A stretch of 64,000 bases of DNA, from contig CAKPFO010000001.1 in NCBI GenBank assembly GCA_934153805.1, positions 41,531 through 105,530 on the forward strand, read 5' to 3'. The stretch's first letter is position 1, and every line of letters begins with the position of its first letter. Shown piece after piece: positions 36,579-44,526 of this stretch. The translations under genes and the position numbers were made by a program. A model generated the notes under the pieces. The model was not told the origin of the DNA. It did no database searches and saw nothing but the letters and a program-made list of their open reading frames with translations. The DNA comes from an uncultured Clostridia bacterium (GTDB taxonomy: Bacteria > Bacillota > Clostridia > TANB77 > CAG-508).

Positions 36579-37740
36579 TGTCTTTTCCTCCCTCTTCTTT
36601 TGTTTTTTCTTGCTTTATCTTACTTTTTGCTGATTCTGCTATATCTTCTCCAATCACTGATGAATTTTCTGCTATTATTAAGTCAGCTATTTCACTTATT
36701 AGGTCTCTTTTCTTTTCTCTTTTTTCTTGTAACATCTTTTGCTTTTCTGTTCTAGCTTCATATACTTTTTGTTTTGCAAGTTCTAATGCTTCTTCTTCTA
36801 TTTGCTCATCTAAAGCTTTTATTTGTTTATCTACTACATCTGGTGCTGTAGAATATAGTTCATCATATCCTGCTTTTAAAGCTTTATCTAATCCGTATAC
36901 TTCTGCTTCATCACGGTTATATGCTACATATAGTAATTCTACTAATTCATTAGAGTTCATTACTTTTGCATTTATTCCACATACAGACAATGTTCTTACT
37001 GTAGATTGAGCTCTTGTATATAATTCAGAAAATGCCATATTTCTTTGTTCTTCTTTATCAAAAGAGTTTTCTCCTAATTCTTCTATGTAATATGGAATTA
37101 CAACATAATATTTTTTATTTAAAACATTTTTATTTAAGCTCATTTTTTCTGTTGAATATACAATGTCTTTTCCGTATTCATATAAGTTTCTTTGTTTTGT
37201 ATATTCGTAATAAGCTTTGTCTAATTGTTCTTTTGTATATGTTCCTGCTCTTTGCATTTGTTTATATTGCATATCTAATTTTTCTAGATTAGTTTCTATC
37301 TCTCTTACTTTTTCTTTATAAGTTTGAATACTGCTATCTAAGTTTACTGTTCTTGTTTGTGTATATATTTGTACAGGATATCTTAGTGAGTTTAAGAATT
37401 GTAAAAAGCCTTCTTCTACGGCATTTTTTTCTACCTCTGACATTAGGTCATAGTTAATTCCTTGACACTCTACAACCATTATGTATCTATTCCCATTTTT
37501 TTGAGAAATCATATTATCTACTACTGTGTCAAATTCCATAAAATCTAATACTGAACCAGTTCTATATTCTTTAAATCTTTTAGTTTTTGCTAATTCTGGT
37601 GCATCTTTAGCTTGCTTTTGACTTTTATCTTTTTGACTTGTCCTTGAAGATATATATACTATTCCTAGTACAATTAATAATATTAGCATTATTCCTAATA
37701 TTCCCATTAGCATTATTGTCAATAATCTTATACTATCCAT
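36532..37740 (-). CDS. TraC-like protein of the T4SS block
   Basis: 402 residues: one membrane span (about 6-29), a domain starting YRTGSVLDFMEFDTVVDNMI with HQ-poor beta strands (RYIMVVECQGINYDL), a coiled-coil region (YKEKVREIETNLEKLDMQYKQ, split here), a second globular part (YVVIPYYIEELGENSF), and a long Glu/Lys coiled-coil tail. Such proteins stand directly upstream of VirB4 in Gram-positive T4SS loci and resemble VirB4 N-terminal domains without the motor. The gene overlaps VirB4 by 47 bases and PrgI by 8 bases. GGAGG precedes ATG 37740. Confidence 0.7.
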   Translation of the reverse strand: MDSIRLLTIMLMGILGIMLILLIVLGIVYISSRTSQKDKSQKQAKDAPELAKTKRFKEYRTGSVLDFMEFDTVVDNMISQKNGNRYIMVVECQGINYDLMSEVEKNAVEEGFLQFLNSLRYPVQIYTQTRTVNLDSSIQTYKEKVREIETNLEKLDMQYKQMQRAGTYTKEQLDKAYYEYTKQRNLYEYGKDIVYSTEKMSLNKNVLNKKYYVVIPYYIEELGENSFDKEEQRNMAFSELYTRAQSTVRTLSVCGINAKVMNSNELVELLYVAYNRDEAEVYGLDKALKAGYDELYSTAPDVVDKQIKALDEQIEEEALELAKQKVYEARTEKQKMLQEKREKKRDLISEIADLIIAENSSVIGEDIAESAKSKIKQEKTKEEGGKDNGKEKSKRVRKTKTA

Positions 37741-38080
37741 TCTTATTTTCCTCCTTAGTATACATATATATTTTGCTTCCGTTTTTCTTGAATTTTATTG
37801 CTCTTTTTATAATTTCGTCTATATTTTCTCCGCCTACCTTTTTAGTAAATTTTAGTATATCTATTTCTGGTATTTTAAAAGTTCCTATGCAAAAACCAAT
37901 TAAAGCCATAATTGCAACTAAAATTATTCCTACCATATGTGTATTAAAAGCCGCACATATAAAGTATAGTGGTAATCCAACTCCAATTCCAATTACCGTG
38001 TATATCATACTTTTAGTTGAAAATATAAATAAAATTCTTCCTTCACCTTTTACGTTTCTAGGTATGTTATATGTACCCAT
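37733..38080 (-). CDS. PrgI/VirB3-like small membrane protein
   Basis: 115 residues from ATG 38080 (MGTYNIPRNVKGEGRILFIF); GGAGGAG lies eight bases upstream. Two adjacent membrane spans (about 26-43 and 49-68) are followed by a basic C-terminus with FKIPEIDILKFTKKVGGENIDEI. The opening (YNIPRN...) and the two-span topology are those of the PrgI family, the Gram-positive counterpart of VirB3. It overlaps the next gene by 8 bases. Confidence 0.85.
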   Translation of the reverse strand: MGTYNIPRNVKGEGRILFIFSTKSMIYTVIGIGVGLPLYFICAAFNTHMVGIILVAIMALIGFCIGTFKIPEIDILKFTKKVGGENIDEIIKRAIKFKKNGSKIYMYTKEENKNG

Positions 38081-38120
38081 AAACAACTCCTCCTATTTTG
38101 CTTTTGTTTTACTCTATTAA

Positions 38121-38223
38121 TGCATGTTTTTTATGCATATAATTACAGCTGATTATATTATAACAGATATAGCTTTAAAATGTAACAAAAAAACAAAAAA
38201 AAATGCATTTTTTATGCATTTTT
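38121..38223. promoter_or_regulatory. Two ATGCAT-type palindromes in the gap upstream of the PrgI gene
   Basis: TGCATGTTTTTTATGCA at 38121-38137 and AAAAATGCAT-N5-ATGCATTTTT at 38199-38223, 41-143 bases upstream of the PrgI start. The repeated ATGCAT half-sites could be operators for the secretion operon; the second could also form a hairpin. Confidence 0.4.
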
Positions 38224-38281
38224 AATATAAATGTAATATTTTTGTTATTGTTTTGTAAAATTAGTTTCATTTTTCCATCAA

Positions 38282-38306
38282 AAAAAGCTAGGTTTACTAG
38301 CTTTTT
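38282..38306 (-). terminator. Intrinsic terminator after the third pilin-like gene
   Basis: AAAAAGCTAG-GTTTA-CTAGCTTTTT followed by T on the minus strand, two bases after the stop codon. It separates the pilin genes from the PrgI-VirB4 genes; read-through would set the pilin to apparatus ratio. Confidence 0.75.
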
Positions 38307-38307
38307 A

Positions 38308-38679
38308 CTATGGATTAAATGAATTTGCTAAATTGTATACAACACCTACTATTGTTGTAGAAGCAAATAATAATATTGCACCAATTATGTATGGTATCAT
38401 TGTCTTTTTGTATTCTGCTTTTTCTTCTGCACTACCTATCATATATTTAATACCTATTACTAATAATACAACAACTGCTACAACTATACCTACTGTTTGC
38501 ATAATTGTTACTATTGTTTTTCCTAAATTTACAACTTCTGCTGGTTGTTTTCCACTACCTTTTGCCATATCTTTTATTGTTTGATCAATGCTGACTGTTG
38601 CAAATACTGAAGTTGAAACCATTGTTAATGCCATTAATACTATTAATAATACAGATATTATTTTTACTTGCTTTTTCAT
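38308..38679 (-). CDS. VirB2/TrbC-like pilin (third copy)
   Basis: 123 residues with a signal peptide (KIISVLLIVLMALTMVSTSVFA), then a loop and two membrane spans (IMQTVGIVVAVVVLLVIGIKY and PYIIGAILLFASTTIVGVV, each within 19-21 residues) joined by GSAEEKAEYKKTM. This is the VirB2/TrbC (Mbov_0395-type) pilin topology. GGAGG precedes ATG 38679. The core GIKYMxGSxEEKAEYKKTMxP is shared with the first copy at 39183. A terminator follows directly. Confidence 0.85.
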   Translation of the reverse strand: MKKQVKIISVLLIVLMALTMVSTSVFATVSIDQTIKDMAKGSGKQPAEVVNLGKTIVTIMQTVGIVVAVVVLLVIGIKYMIGSAEEKAEYKKTMIPYIIGAILLFASTTIVGVVYNLANSFNP

Positions 38680-38767
38680 AAATTTTCCTCCTTAATTTTC
38701 ATTACTGCTTTTATTATAATATATTTTTTCCTAATTTTCAACTATTTTTTACTTATTTTTCTATTTT

Positions 38768-39163
38768 TTATTCCAAACCTTGTAAAACTATTACTACAAT
38801 CTTCCATATAGTAAATGCTCCAAAGGCTATAATACATCCTATTACATATGGTGGTAAGGCTTTTTGCACCTCTGCTTTTCCTTCTGCACCTTCCATTATG
38901 AATTTTATTCCTAGTATTGCTCCTAATAATACTGCTACTATTATTGCTATTACTAATAGTATATTATACAAAGTATCTGTTAAATTCTTCATGCTATCTT
39001 TACTGATTATTCCATTTGCTTTTTGTTCTCCTATATTTAAAAAGTTGTCAGCCTCTTCTACTACTTCTCCTGCACTATGGCTTTCTGCGTATATTTTAGA
39101 ATTAAAACACATACCTGCCATAACAATTGTAATAATCATTATTATATATATTACTTTTTTCAT
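38768..39163 (-). CDS. VirB2/TrbC-like pilin (second, more divergent copy)
   Basis: 131 residues from ATG 39163 (MKKVIYIIM), six bases after AAGGTG; a GTG at 39172 is less likely. A signal peptide (IIMIITIVMAGMCFNSKIYA) is followed by two membrane spans, LYNILLVIAIIVAVLLGAIL and PYVIGCIIAFGAFTIWKIVV. The inter-span loop, EGAEGKAEVQKALPP, differs from the GSxEEKAEYKKTM loop of the other two, so this copy may have a separate role. Confidence 0.83.
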   Translation of the reverse strand: MKKVIYIIMIITIVMAGMCFNSKIYAESHSAGEVVEEADNFLNIGEQKANGIISKDSMKNLTDTLYNILLVIAIIVAVLLGAILGIKFIMEGAEGKAEVQKALPPYVIGCIIAFGAFTIWKIVVIVLQGLE

Positions 39164-39182
39164 TGCATTCACCTTCTTCTCT

Positions 39183-39626
39183 TTAATATAATTCTTGTCT
39201 AATTGTATTTTTGTTATTTTTATCTATTCCTTTATTTGGTATGCTTGTACTTGTGCTTGAACTACTTGGTTTTATAGATGTTGTTACATTCCAGATTATA
39301 CTTACTATTGTACTTGTGCAAAAAAGTAATATCATACCTACCAAAATAGGCATCATTGTCTTTTTATATTCTGCTTTTTCTTCTACACTTCCTACCATAT
39401 ACTTGATTCCTAAAAACATTACTGTTATTACGGCTACAACTACACCTGTAATAGTTATTGCGTTAAGTATTACACCTGCCATTTTAAAAGGTTTATAATA
39501 ATCTGTTTGATCCAAATCGCTTGGTTTATAATCATCTGGTTGGATCGTTGCATTAACAATTCCAGTAAAGCTTGTAATTGTTAGTATAACTAATATTGCT
39601 ATTATTGCTATTTTTTTTATTTTCAT
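39183..39626 (-). CDS. VirB2/TrbC-like pilin (first copy)
   Basis: 147 residues. Signal peptide IAIIAILVILTITSFTGIVNA; two membrane spans (VILNAITITGVVVAVITVMF and PILVGMILLFCTSTIVSII) linked by GSVEEKAEYKKTMM; then a Ser/Thr-rich tail of about 30 residues not present in the other copies. GGAGG precedes ATG 39626. It is the first gene of the secretion block on the minus strand and lies 19 bases ahead of the next pilin gene. Confidence 0.85.
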   Translation of the reverse strand: MKIKKIAIIAILVILTITSFTGIVNATIQPDDYKPSDLDQTDYYKPFKMAGVILNAITITGVVVAVITVMFLGIKYMVGSVEEKAEYKKTMMPILVGMILLFCTSTIVSIIWNVTTSIKPSSSSTSTSIPNKGIDKNNKNTIRQELY

Positions 39627-40033
39627 TTGTTACCTCCACTTTTATATTTTATTAAATTTATTATAACTTATTTTTATTGCTTTTTCAACATTTATTTCTA
39701 GTCTTTGGGGCTTTTTTTGCTTTTGTTCATATTTTATGTTGTGATTAGGTTGCATAATATAGCTTTTGTTTATTTTTTATAGCAGTATTAATATGAAAAT
39801 TTTTCGTTTTATTATTTTGTTGCTTATGAATGCGTTGTTTAATTTTTTTATTCATTTCTTTGGCTACTCGTCATTATAGTAGTTATAGTCGTATCTACTT
39901 TATACAATTTGAATGATAAACAAACTAAAAAGAGTGGATATTTTTTCCACTCTTTTTAGTTTGTAAAGATTGTTTTTTATGTTTTTACTATTATTGGTAT
40001 TTCAATTCTATATATATTATTACATTTTTTAGT
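39627..40033. other. 407-base gap upstream of the T4SS-like block
   Basis: A+T-rich region with no credible gene. It must hold the promoter of the pilin genes, but no -35/-10 pair stands out. The only clear element is the terminator at 39920-39964. Confidence 0.5.
39920..39964 (-). terminator. Intrinsic terminator of the Spo0E-like gene
   Basis: Perfect 19-base arms ACAAACTAAAAAGAGTGGA and complement around a 7-base loop, followed by TTTATC on the minus strand. Confidence 0.75.
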
Positions 40034-40225
40034 TTATTTTACTGTGACTAAACCTTCGTTAATTATCTTTTCTGATTGTATACTTTCATTTATATCTTTT
40101 CTGTAGTATTTTGCTATCAGTTCATCTAATTCTATGCTAAGTTTATATGTTATGCTATAATCCTGACCTGTAATTATACTTTCGTTTAACTTTTCTCTTA
40201 ATTTACAAATTTCATCATTTAACAT
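40034..40225 (-). CDS. Spo0E-like aspartyl-phosphate phosphatase
   Basis: 63 residues, a helical hairpin. The second helix carries the family motif SxELDxLI as SIELDELIAKYY, and the first helix has IEKLR-like ICKLREKLNESI. Spo0E proteins dephosphorylate Spo0A and delay sporulation. AAAGGAGAG precedes ATG 40225. It stands alone with its own terminator beside the secretion block. It is the clearest hint of a Spo0A-type sporulation phosphorelay in the organism. Confidence 0.8.
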   Translation of the reverse strand: MLNDEICKLREKLNESIITGQDYSITYKLSIELDELIAKYYRKDINESIQSEKIINEGLVTVK

Positions 40226-40300
40226 ATAACCACTCTCCTTTTTCGTGAATTTTTTCTTTCGTACATTAATAAGATACCATATTTTTACATTTTAGTCAAT

Positions 40301-40328
40301 AAAAAATGCTCATTTCTGGGCATTTTTT
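40301..40328 (-). terminator. Intrinsic terminator of the M16 peptidase pair
   Basis: AAAAAATGC-N10-GCATTTTTT on the minus strand, 55 bases after the stop of the catalytic M16 gene. Confidence 0.7.
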
Positions 40329-40382
40329 GTAATTTTATTATGACATTTTTTTACATTTTTTTCTCTTTTTCGACATTAGTTT

Positions 40383-41663
40383 TTATTTTCCTCTTACTAC
40401 TGATAATATCATATTTTTTTCGTCAAATAATTCTTGTAATACTTGCTTTGTATATTCAGCTGTTACTGTGTTATATTTTTCTATATAGTCGAATGAGTTT
40501 ATTCCTTTAAAATAATCTGACAAAAACATTCTAGCTATGTCTGATACACTATTGTACTCTGCTACATAGTCTCCATATACTTTTTTCTTTATTCTTTCAA
40601 AATCTTCTTTATTAAAGTTTTCTTTTAAATTAGAAATTTCTTTTAATAGCTCTTCTTTTACTTTTTCTGGTTCTTTAGATTGCCCTGTTATCATTGCATG
40701 AGCATAATTGTCTGTGAACTCATAATCTGTATCTGGTGCAGATAGCAAAAGATTTTCTCCATATAACTTTTGATATAACTTTGAGCTTTTCCCTACTAGC
40801 ATATTCATTATTATCTCTATTGCAATATGTCTTTTTACTTTATCATCTTCAAAGTTTTCGTCCTTAAATCCTATTAAAAATATAGGTTTGCTTACTGGCA
40901 TTGTTGTTTCTTTAAATTTCTTATTTAAGCCTGTTTCAGATTTTGGATATATTCTTTTTATTTCTCCTTGTTCTTCTTTTGGCACTAGTCTACTTTTTAT
41001 TTCGTTTAAGATTTCCTCTGCTTTAAAGTCTCCACATACTACCATTACCATATTTGAAGGATTGTAAAAAGTATTGTAACATTTATATAATACATCTTTA
41101 TCTATTTTGCTTATAGATTCTACTGTTCCTGCAATATCTATTTTTACTGCATTTTGCTTATACATACAGTCTAGTGCATTCATATATAATTGCCAGCCTG
41201 GGTCGTCATCATACATTCCTATTTCTTGACCTATTATTCCCTTTTCTTTTTCTACATTTTCGTCTGTAAAGTATGGATGTTGAACATAATCCATTAATTC
41301 GTCAAGTGCTGGATAAAAATTATTTGTTGTTTCAAATAAATATGCTGTATGATTATTGGTTGTGTATGCGTTTGCATCTACACCTAAAGCCATTAAGGCA
41401 TCTAAACTATTTACTCCATTTTCTTGTTCAAACATTTTATGCTCTAAAAAGTGTGCAACTCCGTCTGGTACACTTACCTCTTCTTGTGTTTGTGGTACTA
41501 TAAATCTATTATCTATTGAACCAAAATGTGTGCCCCATATAACATATTTTTTCTTTATGTTTTCTTTTGGAACTATTATTATTGTCAATCCATTTTCTAA
41601 TTTTTCTATATAAGCTTTTTCTTTTATATATAAGCTTTCTTCTAATTTCATATTTAATTTCAT
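40383..41663 (-). CDS. M16-family zinc metallopeptidase (YmfH-like)
   Basis: 426 residues with the inverted zinc motif HFLEH in DGVAHFLEHKMFEQ (near residue 74) and the downstream Glu in the EKEKGIIGQEIGMYDD segment. The C-terminal half is the inactive M16 lobe. AAAGG precedes ATG 41663; ATG 41651 is also possible. It is paired with an HxxEH-less M16 protein upstream, as YmfH with YmfF in B. subtilis, where the pair is linked to modification of EF-P. The paired arrangement suggests a heterodimeric peptidase. Confidence 0.9.
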   Translation of the reverse strand: MKLNMKLEESLYIKEKAYIEKLENGLTIIIVPKENIKKKYVIWGTHFGSIDNRFIVPQTQEEVSVPDGVAHFLEHKMFEQENGVNSLDALMALGVDANAYTTNNHTAYLFETTNNFYPALDELMDYVQHPYFTDENVEKEKGIIGQEIGMYDDDPGWQLYMNALDCMYKQNAVKIDIAGTVESISKIDKDVLYKCYNTFYNPSNMVMVVCGDFKAEEILNEIKSRLVPKEEQGEIKRIYPKSETGLNKKFKETTMPVSKPIFLIGFKDENFEDDKVKRHIAIEIIMNMLVGKSSKLYQKLYGENLLLSAPDTDYEFTDNYAHAMITGQSKEPEKVKEELLKEISNLKENFNKEDFERIKKKVYGDYVAEYNSVSDIARMFLSDYFKGINSFDYIEKYNTVTAEYTKQVLQELFDEKNMILSVVRGK

Positions 41664-41728
41664 TCCTTCCTTTACATCATAAAAAGTTTATATTAGATAT
41701 TCTAAATAATTTAGTTTGAACAAATCTT

Positions 41729-42985
41729 CTAATCTTTTAAAAAATATATTGTATTTATACTAGTATTGTTAGCCACTTCTACTATTTGCTCTTTGGTTAC
41801 ACTTTTTATTTTTTCTATATACTCTTGTACACTTACTTGTGAATTTGAAAGTTCTTGGCCAAAATAGTAGCTTATTTCGGTGTCTTGTTCTTCTTCTATA
41901 TTTTCTATTGTTGCTATAATTAAATTTTTAGCATTTTCTATATCTATTTGTGTAAATTTACCATTTTTCATATCATTTAGTTGCTCTTTTATTATTTGTA
42001 CAGCTTTATCATAATTTTCTATTTCTATTCCTGCTCGTATAAATATATTTTGTTTTCTTTTTAGATAATTTGAACCTGCTGTATATGCTAGACTTGCTTT
42101 TTCTCTTACATTTTGGAACATTTTTGAATTTGCTCCACCACCTAATATTGTGTTGTAACACATTGTTATATATGATAAATTTTCTATGTTAGAATTGACA
42201 TCCATTCCTATAACAAGTTTTCCTTGTGTAATTTCCATACTCTCTGTTATTACTTTTTCTTTTTGTGTTTTATCTTTTTCTTCATCTTTCAATTCTATTT
42301 TTCTATCATTTAGTTTTTGTATATTCTCATTTTTTTCTACCATTTCTATTGTATTTTGTGGCAAGTTTCCTGATACAAAAATATCTATTTTGCATTTTGA
42401 TATCATTTCTTTATAATAATTATATAGGTCTTCTGCTGTTATTTTTTCTAAGTCTTCTATATATCCATATTTATATAAGCCATATGCCTTATTTTTGTAC
42501 ATTTCTTCTACACATCTTTCTAATGCATATGCTCCTTTATTATCTATTTTTCCTTCTATAATTTGCTTTAAGTTTTCTTTTTCTCCATTTACATATTCTT
42601 CTTTTAGTTTTCCATTCTCTACTAGTGGATTAAATATAATGTCAAATAGTATTTTAAAACTTTCTTCTAATAGATTTTCTTTTTCTATTAGAAATTCGTC
42701 ATTTATCGCTTCTAAATAAAATTTTATTGTATGTGTGTCTCCTGTTTTTTCTATTCCACAATCAAAACTTGATCCATACATTTCCTCTAGTTTTCTACTT
42801 ATTATTTCTTGATTTGGCATAGTTTGTGTTCCTCTTCTTAGAACTGCTGTTATTAATGCATTTTTTGTTACCGTATCCCTTGTAAGTGGCAAACTTAAAA
42901 ATACAGCTAATAAGTTTGTTTTAAATTTATTGGTCTGTATTTCATGGAATTTTATTCCTTCTTTTAATGTTGTAGTTTTAATCAT
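41729..42985 (-). CDS. M16-family peptidase homologue without the zinc motif (YmfF-like)
   Basis: About 418 residues, M16 fold throughout (NALITAVLRRGTQTMPNQ at the N-terminus, LGGGANSKMFQNVREKASLAYT in the second half with the RxxxY-type substrate-binding motif). The HxxEH zinc site is absent. This is the usual inactive partner of the YmfH-type enzyme that follows 65 bases downstream. I prefer ATG 42985, ten bases after AAAGGA, to ATG 42994 or a TTG at 43009. Confidence 0.88.
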   Translation of the reverse strand: MIKTTTLKEGIKFHEIQTNKFKTNLLAVFLSLPLTRDTVTKNALITAVLRRGTQTMPNQEIISRKLEEMYGSSFDCGIEKTGDTHTIKFYLEAINDEFLIEKENLLEESFKILFDIIFNPLVENGKLKEEYVNGEKENLKQIIEGKIDNKGAYALERCVEEMYKNKAYGLYKYGYIEDLEKITAEDLYNYYKEMISKCKIDIFVSGNLPQNTIEMVEKNENIQKLNDRKIELKDEEKDKTQKEKVITESMEITQGKLVIGMDVNSNIENLSYITMCYNTILGGGANSKMFQNVREKASLAYTAGSNYLKRKQNIFIRAGIEIENYDKAVQIIKEQLNDMKNGKFTQIDIENAKNLIIATIENIEEEQDTEISYYFGQELSNSQVSVQEYIEKIKSVTKEQIVEVANNTSINTIYFLKD

Positions 42986-43084
42986 TTTTATCATTTTCCT
43001 TTCCAGCATTTTACATTATTTTTATATTATACCCTAATAGAGCCTTTCTTTAAAATAACTTTACCGTTTATATTATAGTACAAA

Positions 43085-43127
43085 AAATAAAAAATATACA
43101 AGGTGTTTCTTGTATATTTTTTTATTT
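43085..43127 (-). terminator. Intrinsic terminator after yqeY
   Basis: AAATAAAAAATATACAAG with a near-complete complement and a T-rich tail on the minus strand, 34 bases after the yqeY stop. Confidence 0.75.
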
Positions 43128-43161
43128 TACATAGAGTTTTTATCATACTTATTATTGTTTT

Positions 43162-43602
43162 CTAGCTTAATTTAGCTTTTACAACTTCATTTATTGTTTT
43201 TCCGTCTGCAGCAGCTCCTATTTTTTCTTTTGCTGCTTTCATTACTATTCCCATTTCTTTTATTGTTGTTGCTCCAGTTTGACTTATTACCTCTTCTACT
43301 ATTTTTTCTATTTCTTCTCTAGATAATTGTTTTGGTAGATATTCTGCTAATATCTCTATTTCTTCTTTTACATTAGCTATTAAATCTTCTCTTCCACTTT
43401 TTTCAAAATCACCTAATGAGTCTTTTCTTTTTTTAGATTCTTTTGCAATTACATCTATTATTTGTTCGTCTGTTAGTTCTATATGTTTGTCTTTTTCTAT
43501 TTGTAATATTGCTGCTCTAACCATTTGAATAACATTTTTTCTTATTGTATTTTTTTCTCTCATAGATACTTTCATATCTTCTAATAATCTTTCTTTTAAC
43601 AT
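43162..43602 (-). CDS. yqeY: GatB/YqeY domain protein
   Basis: 146 residues, all-helical. It begins LKERLLEDMKVSMREKNTIR, and the conserved VRAAILQIEKDK, LADYLP-type LAEYLPKQLSREEIEKIV and KTINEVVKAKL regions are visible. The family resembles the tail of GatB and is proposed to act on tRNA. I chose ATG 43602, nine bases after AAAGG; longer starts run into the preceding spacer. It follows rpsU, the classical neighbour. Confidence 0.93.
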   Translation of the reverse strand: MLKERLLEDMKVSMREKNTIRKNVIQMVRAAILQIEKDKHIELTDEQIIDVIAKESKKRKDSLGDFEKSGREDLIANVKEEIEILAEYLPKQLSREEIEKIVEEVISQTGATTIKEMGIVMKAAKEKIGAAADGKTINEVVKAKLS

Positions 43603-43699
43603 TTTTTTCATCCTTTCTATTAATATTTTTCTACTAAAAAGGTTGAAAGCTATAGCATAGTTTATCCACCCCATTAACTTCCAACCTCTAACTTATTAA

Positions 43700-43870
43700 T
43701 TAAAATTTTCTTTTTCTTGCTGCCTCTGATTTTTTCTTTCTCTTTACACTTGGTTTTTCATAGTGTTCTCTTTTACGAACTTCTTGTAAAACCCCATTTC
43801 TAGCACATTGTCTTTTAAATCTTTTTAAGGCATCTTCTATATTTCCATTATTTACTCTTACTTCTGACAT
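43700..43870 (-). CDS. rpsU: 30S ribosomal protein S21
   Basis: 56 residues, [20 protein letters not shown] at the start and the basic end [12 protein letters not shown]. The start is ATG 43870, following GGAGGGG; in-frame sequence further upstream has no ribosome site. A hairpin (GGTTGGAAG with CTTTCAACC, roughly 43640-43690) lies between rpsU and yqeY and may attenuate transcription into yqeY. Confidence 0.97.
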   Translation of the reverse strand: MSEVRVNNGNIEDALKRFKRQCARNGVLQEVRKREHYEKPSVKRKKKSEAARKRKF

Positions 43871-44013
43871 TAATATTCCCCTCCTTCCAGTATTACACTT
43901 TAATTCGTGTGGGATTGAATGTGTACTTTTTATCTTGTACACGTTTTGTATTATATCTTATATTGGCATTATTTGTCAATACAAAGTTGTAAATTTTGTG
44001 GTAAATAGTTACA

Positions 44014-44056
44014 AAAAAAGTACCTACAAACTGTTAATGTCTATAGGTACCTTTTT
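44014..44056 (-). terminator. Intrinsic terminator of the 126-residue membrane protein gene
   Basis: AAAAAGGTACCTATAG pairing imperfectly with GTAGGTACTTTTTT, just after the stop codon, ending in T6 on the minus strand. Confidence 0.7.
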
Positions 44057-44061
44057 AATAT

Positions 44062-44442
44062 TCAATTTTGAATTTTTTTGAGGAACTTCATTAGTTCCAT
44101 ACTCCAAGGCAATGTAGCCTTATTATAACCTTCGGTAACTAGTATTTGATATTTGTTTTTTCTTCTTACTTTAAAGTCTTTACTAAAGGCTATCTCTTCT
44201 CCGGTCTCTTTTGTTATTAGTATAAAATCTTCATATTCTTCTATACTATAGCCTTCTTTTTTAGAAGATTTTCTTTCTAAGAAGTATATATCGATGGTTA
44301 TTAATAGTACAATAACTATTTGTAATGTATTTGTGCCTGATTGTAATAAAATAACAAGCATTATCAAATACACTATAATGGAGCTATATAAAGCTATTTT
44401 TAATTCCTTGTTGTCTTCTTTTTCCCGTTCAAACTTTTTCAT
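44062..44442 (-). CDS. Unknown membrane protein with two spans and a small cytoplasmic domain
   Basis: 126 residues. Two membrane segments (about 15-35 and 38-53) are followed by a soluble part, SIEEYEDFILITKETGEEIAFSKDFKVRRKN, rich in beta-strand residues, that resembles the YcxB-like/PH-like domains in outline only. It lacks a family motif I can name. Own terminator; ATG 44442 follows AGGAGG at a somewhat short distance. No neighbour suggests a role. Confidence 0.75.
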   Translation of the reverse strand: MKKFEREKEDNKELKIALYSSIIVYLIMLVILLQSGTNTLQIVIVLLITIDIYFLERKSSKKEGYSIEEYEDFILITKETGEEIAFSKDFKVRRKNKYQILVTEGYNKATLPWSMELMKFLKKIQN

Positions 44443-44526
44443 GTAGCTATGTTCCTCCTATATTTTCATTGCTACTTTATAGTTTATCACATTTTATGTC
44501 AATTTTCAAGTTTTTGTTGTTGATTT

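Noticed and set aside
36532..37740. A split or duplicated VirB4
   Set aside because: The upstream 402-residue protein has no Walker motifs and the downstream VirB4 is full length with its own N-terminal domain, so they are two separate proteins.
25600..40300. An integrative conjugative element with attachment sites
   Set aside because: No relaxase, coupling protein, integrase or flanking direct repeats were found in the window; core genes border the block. This is limited to what lies inside the window.
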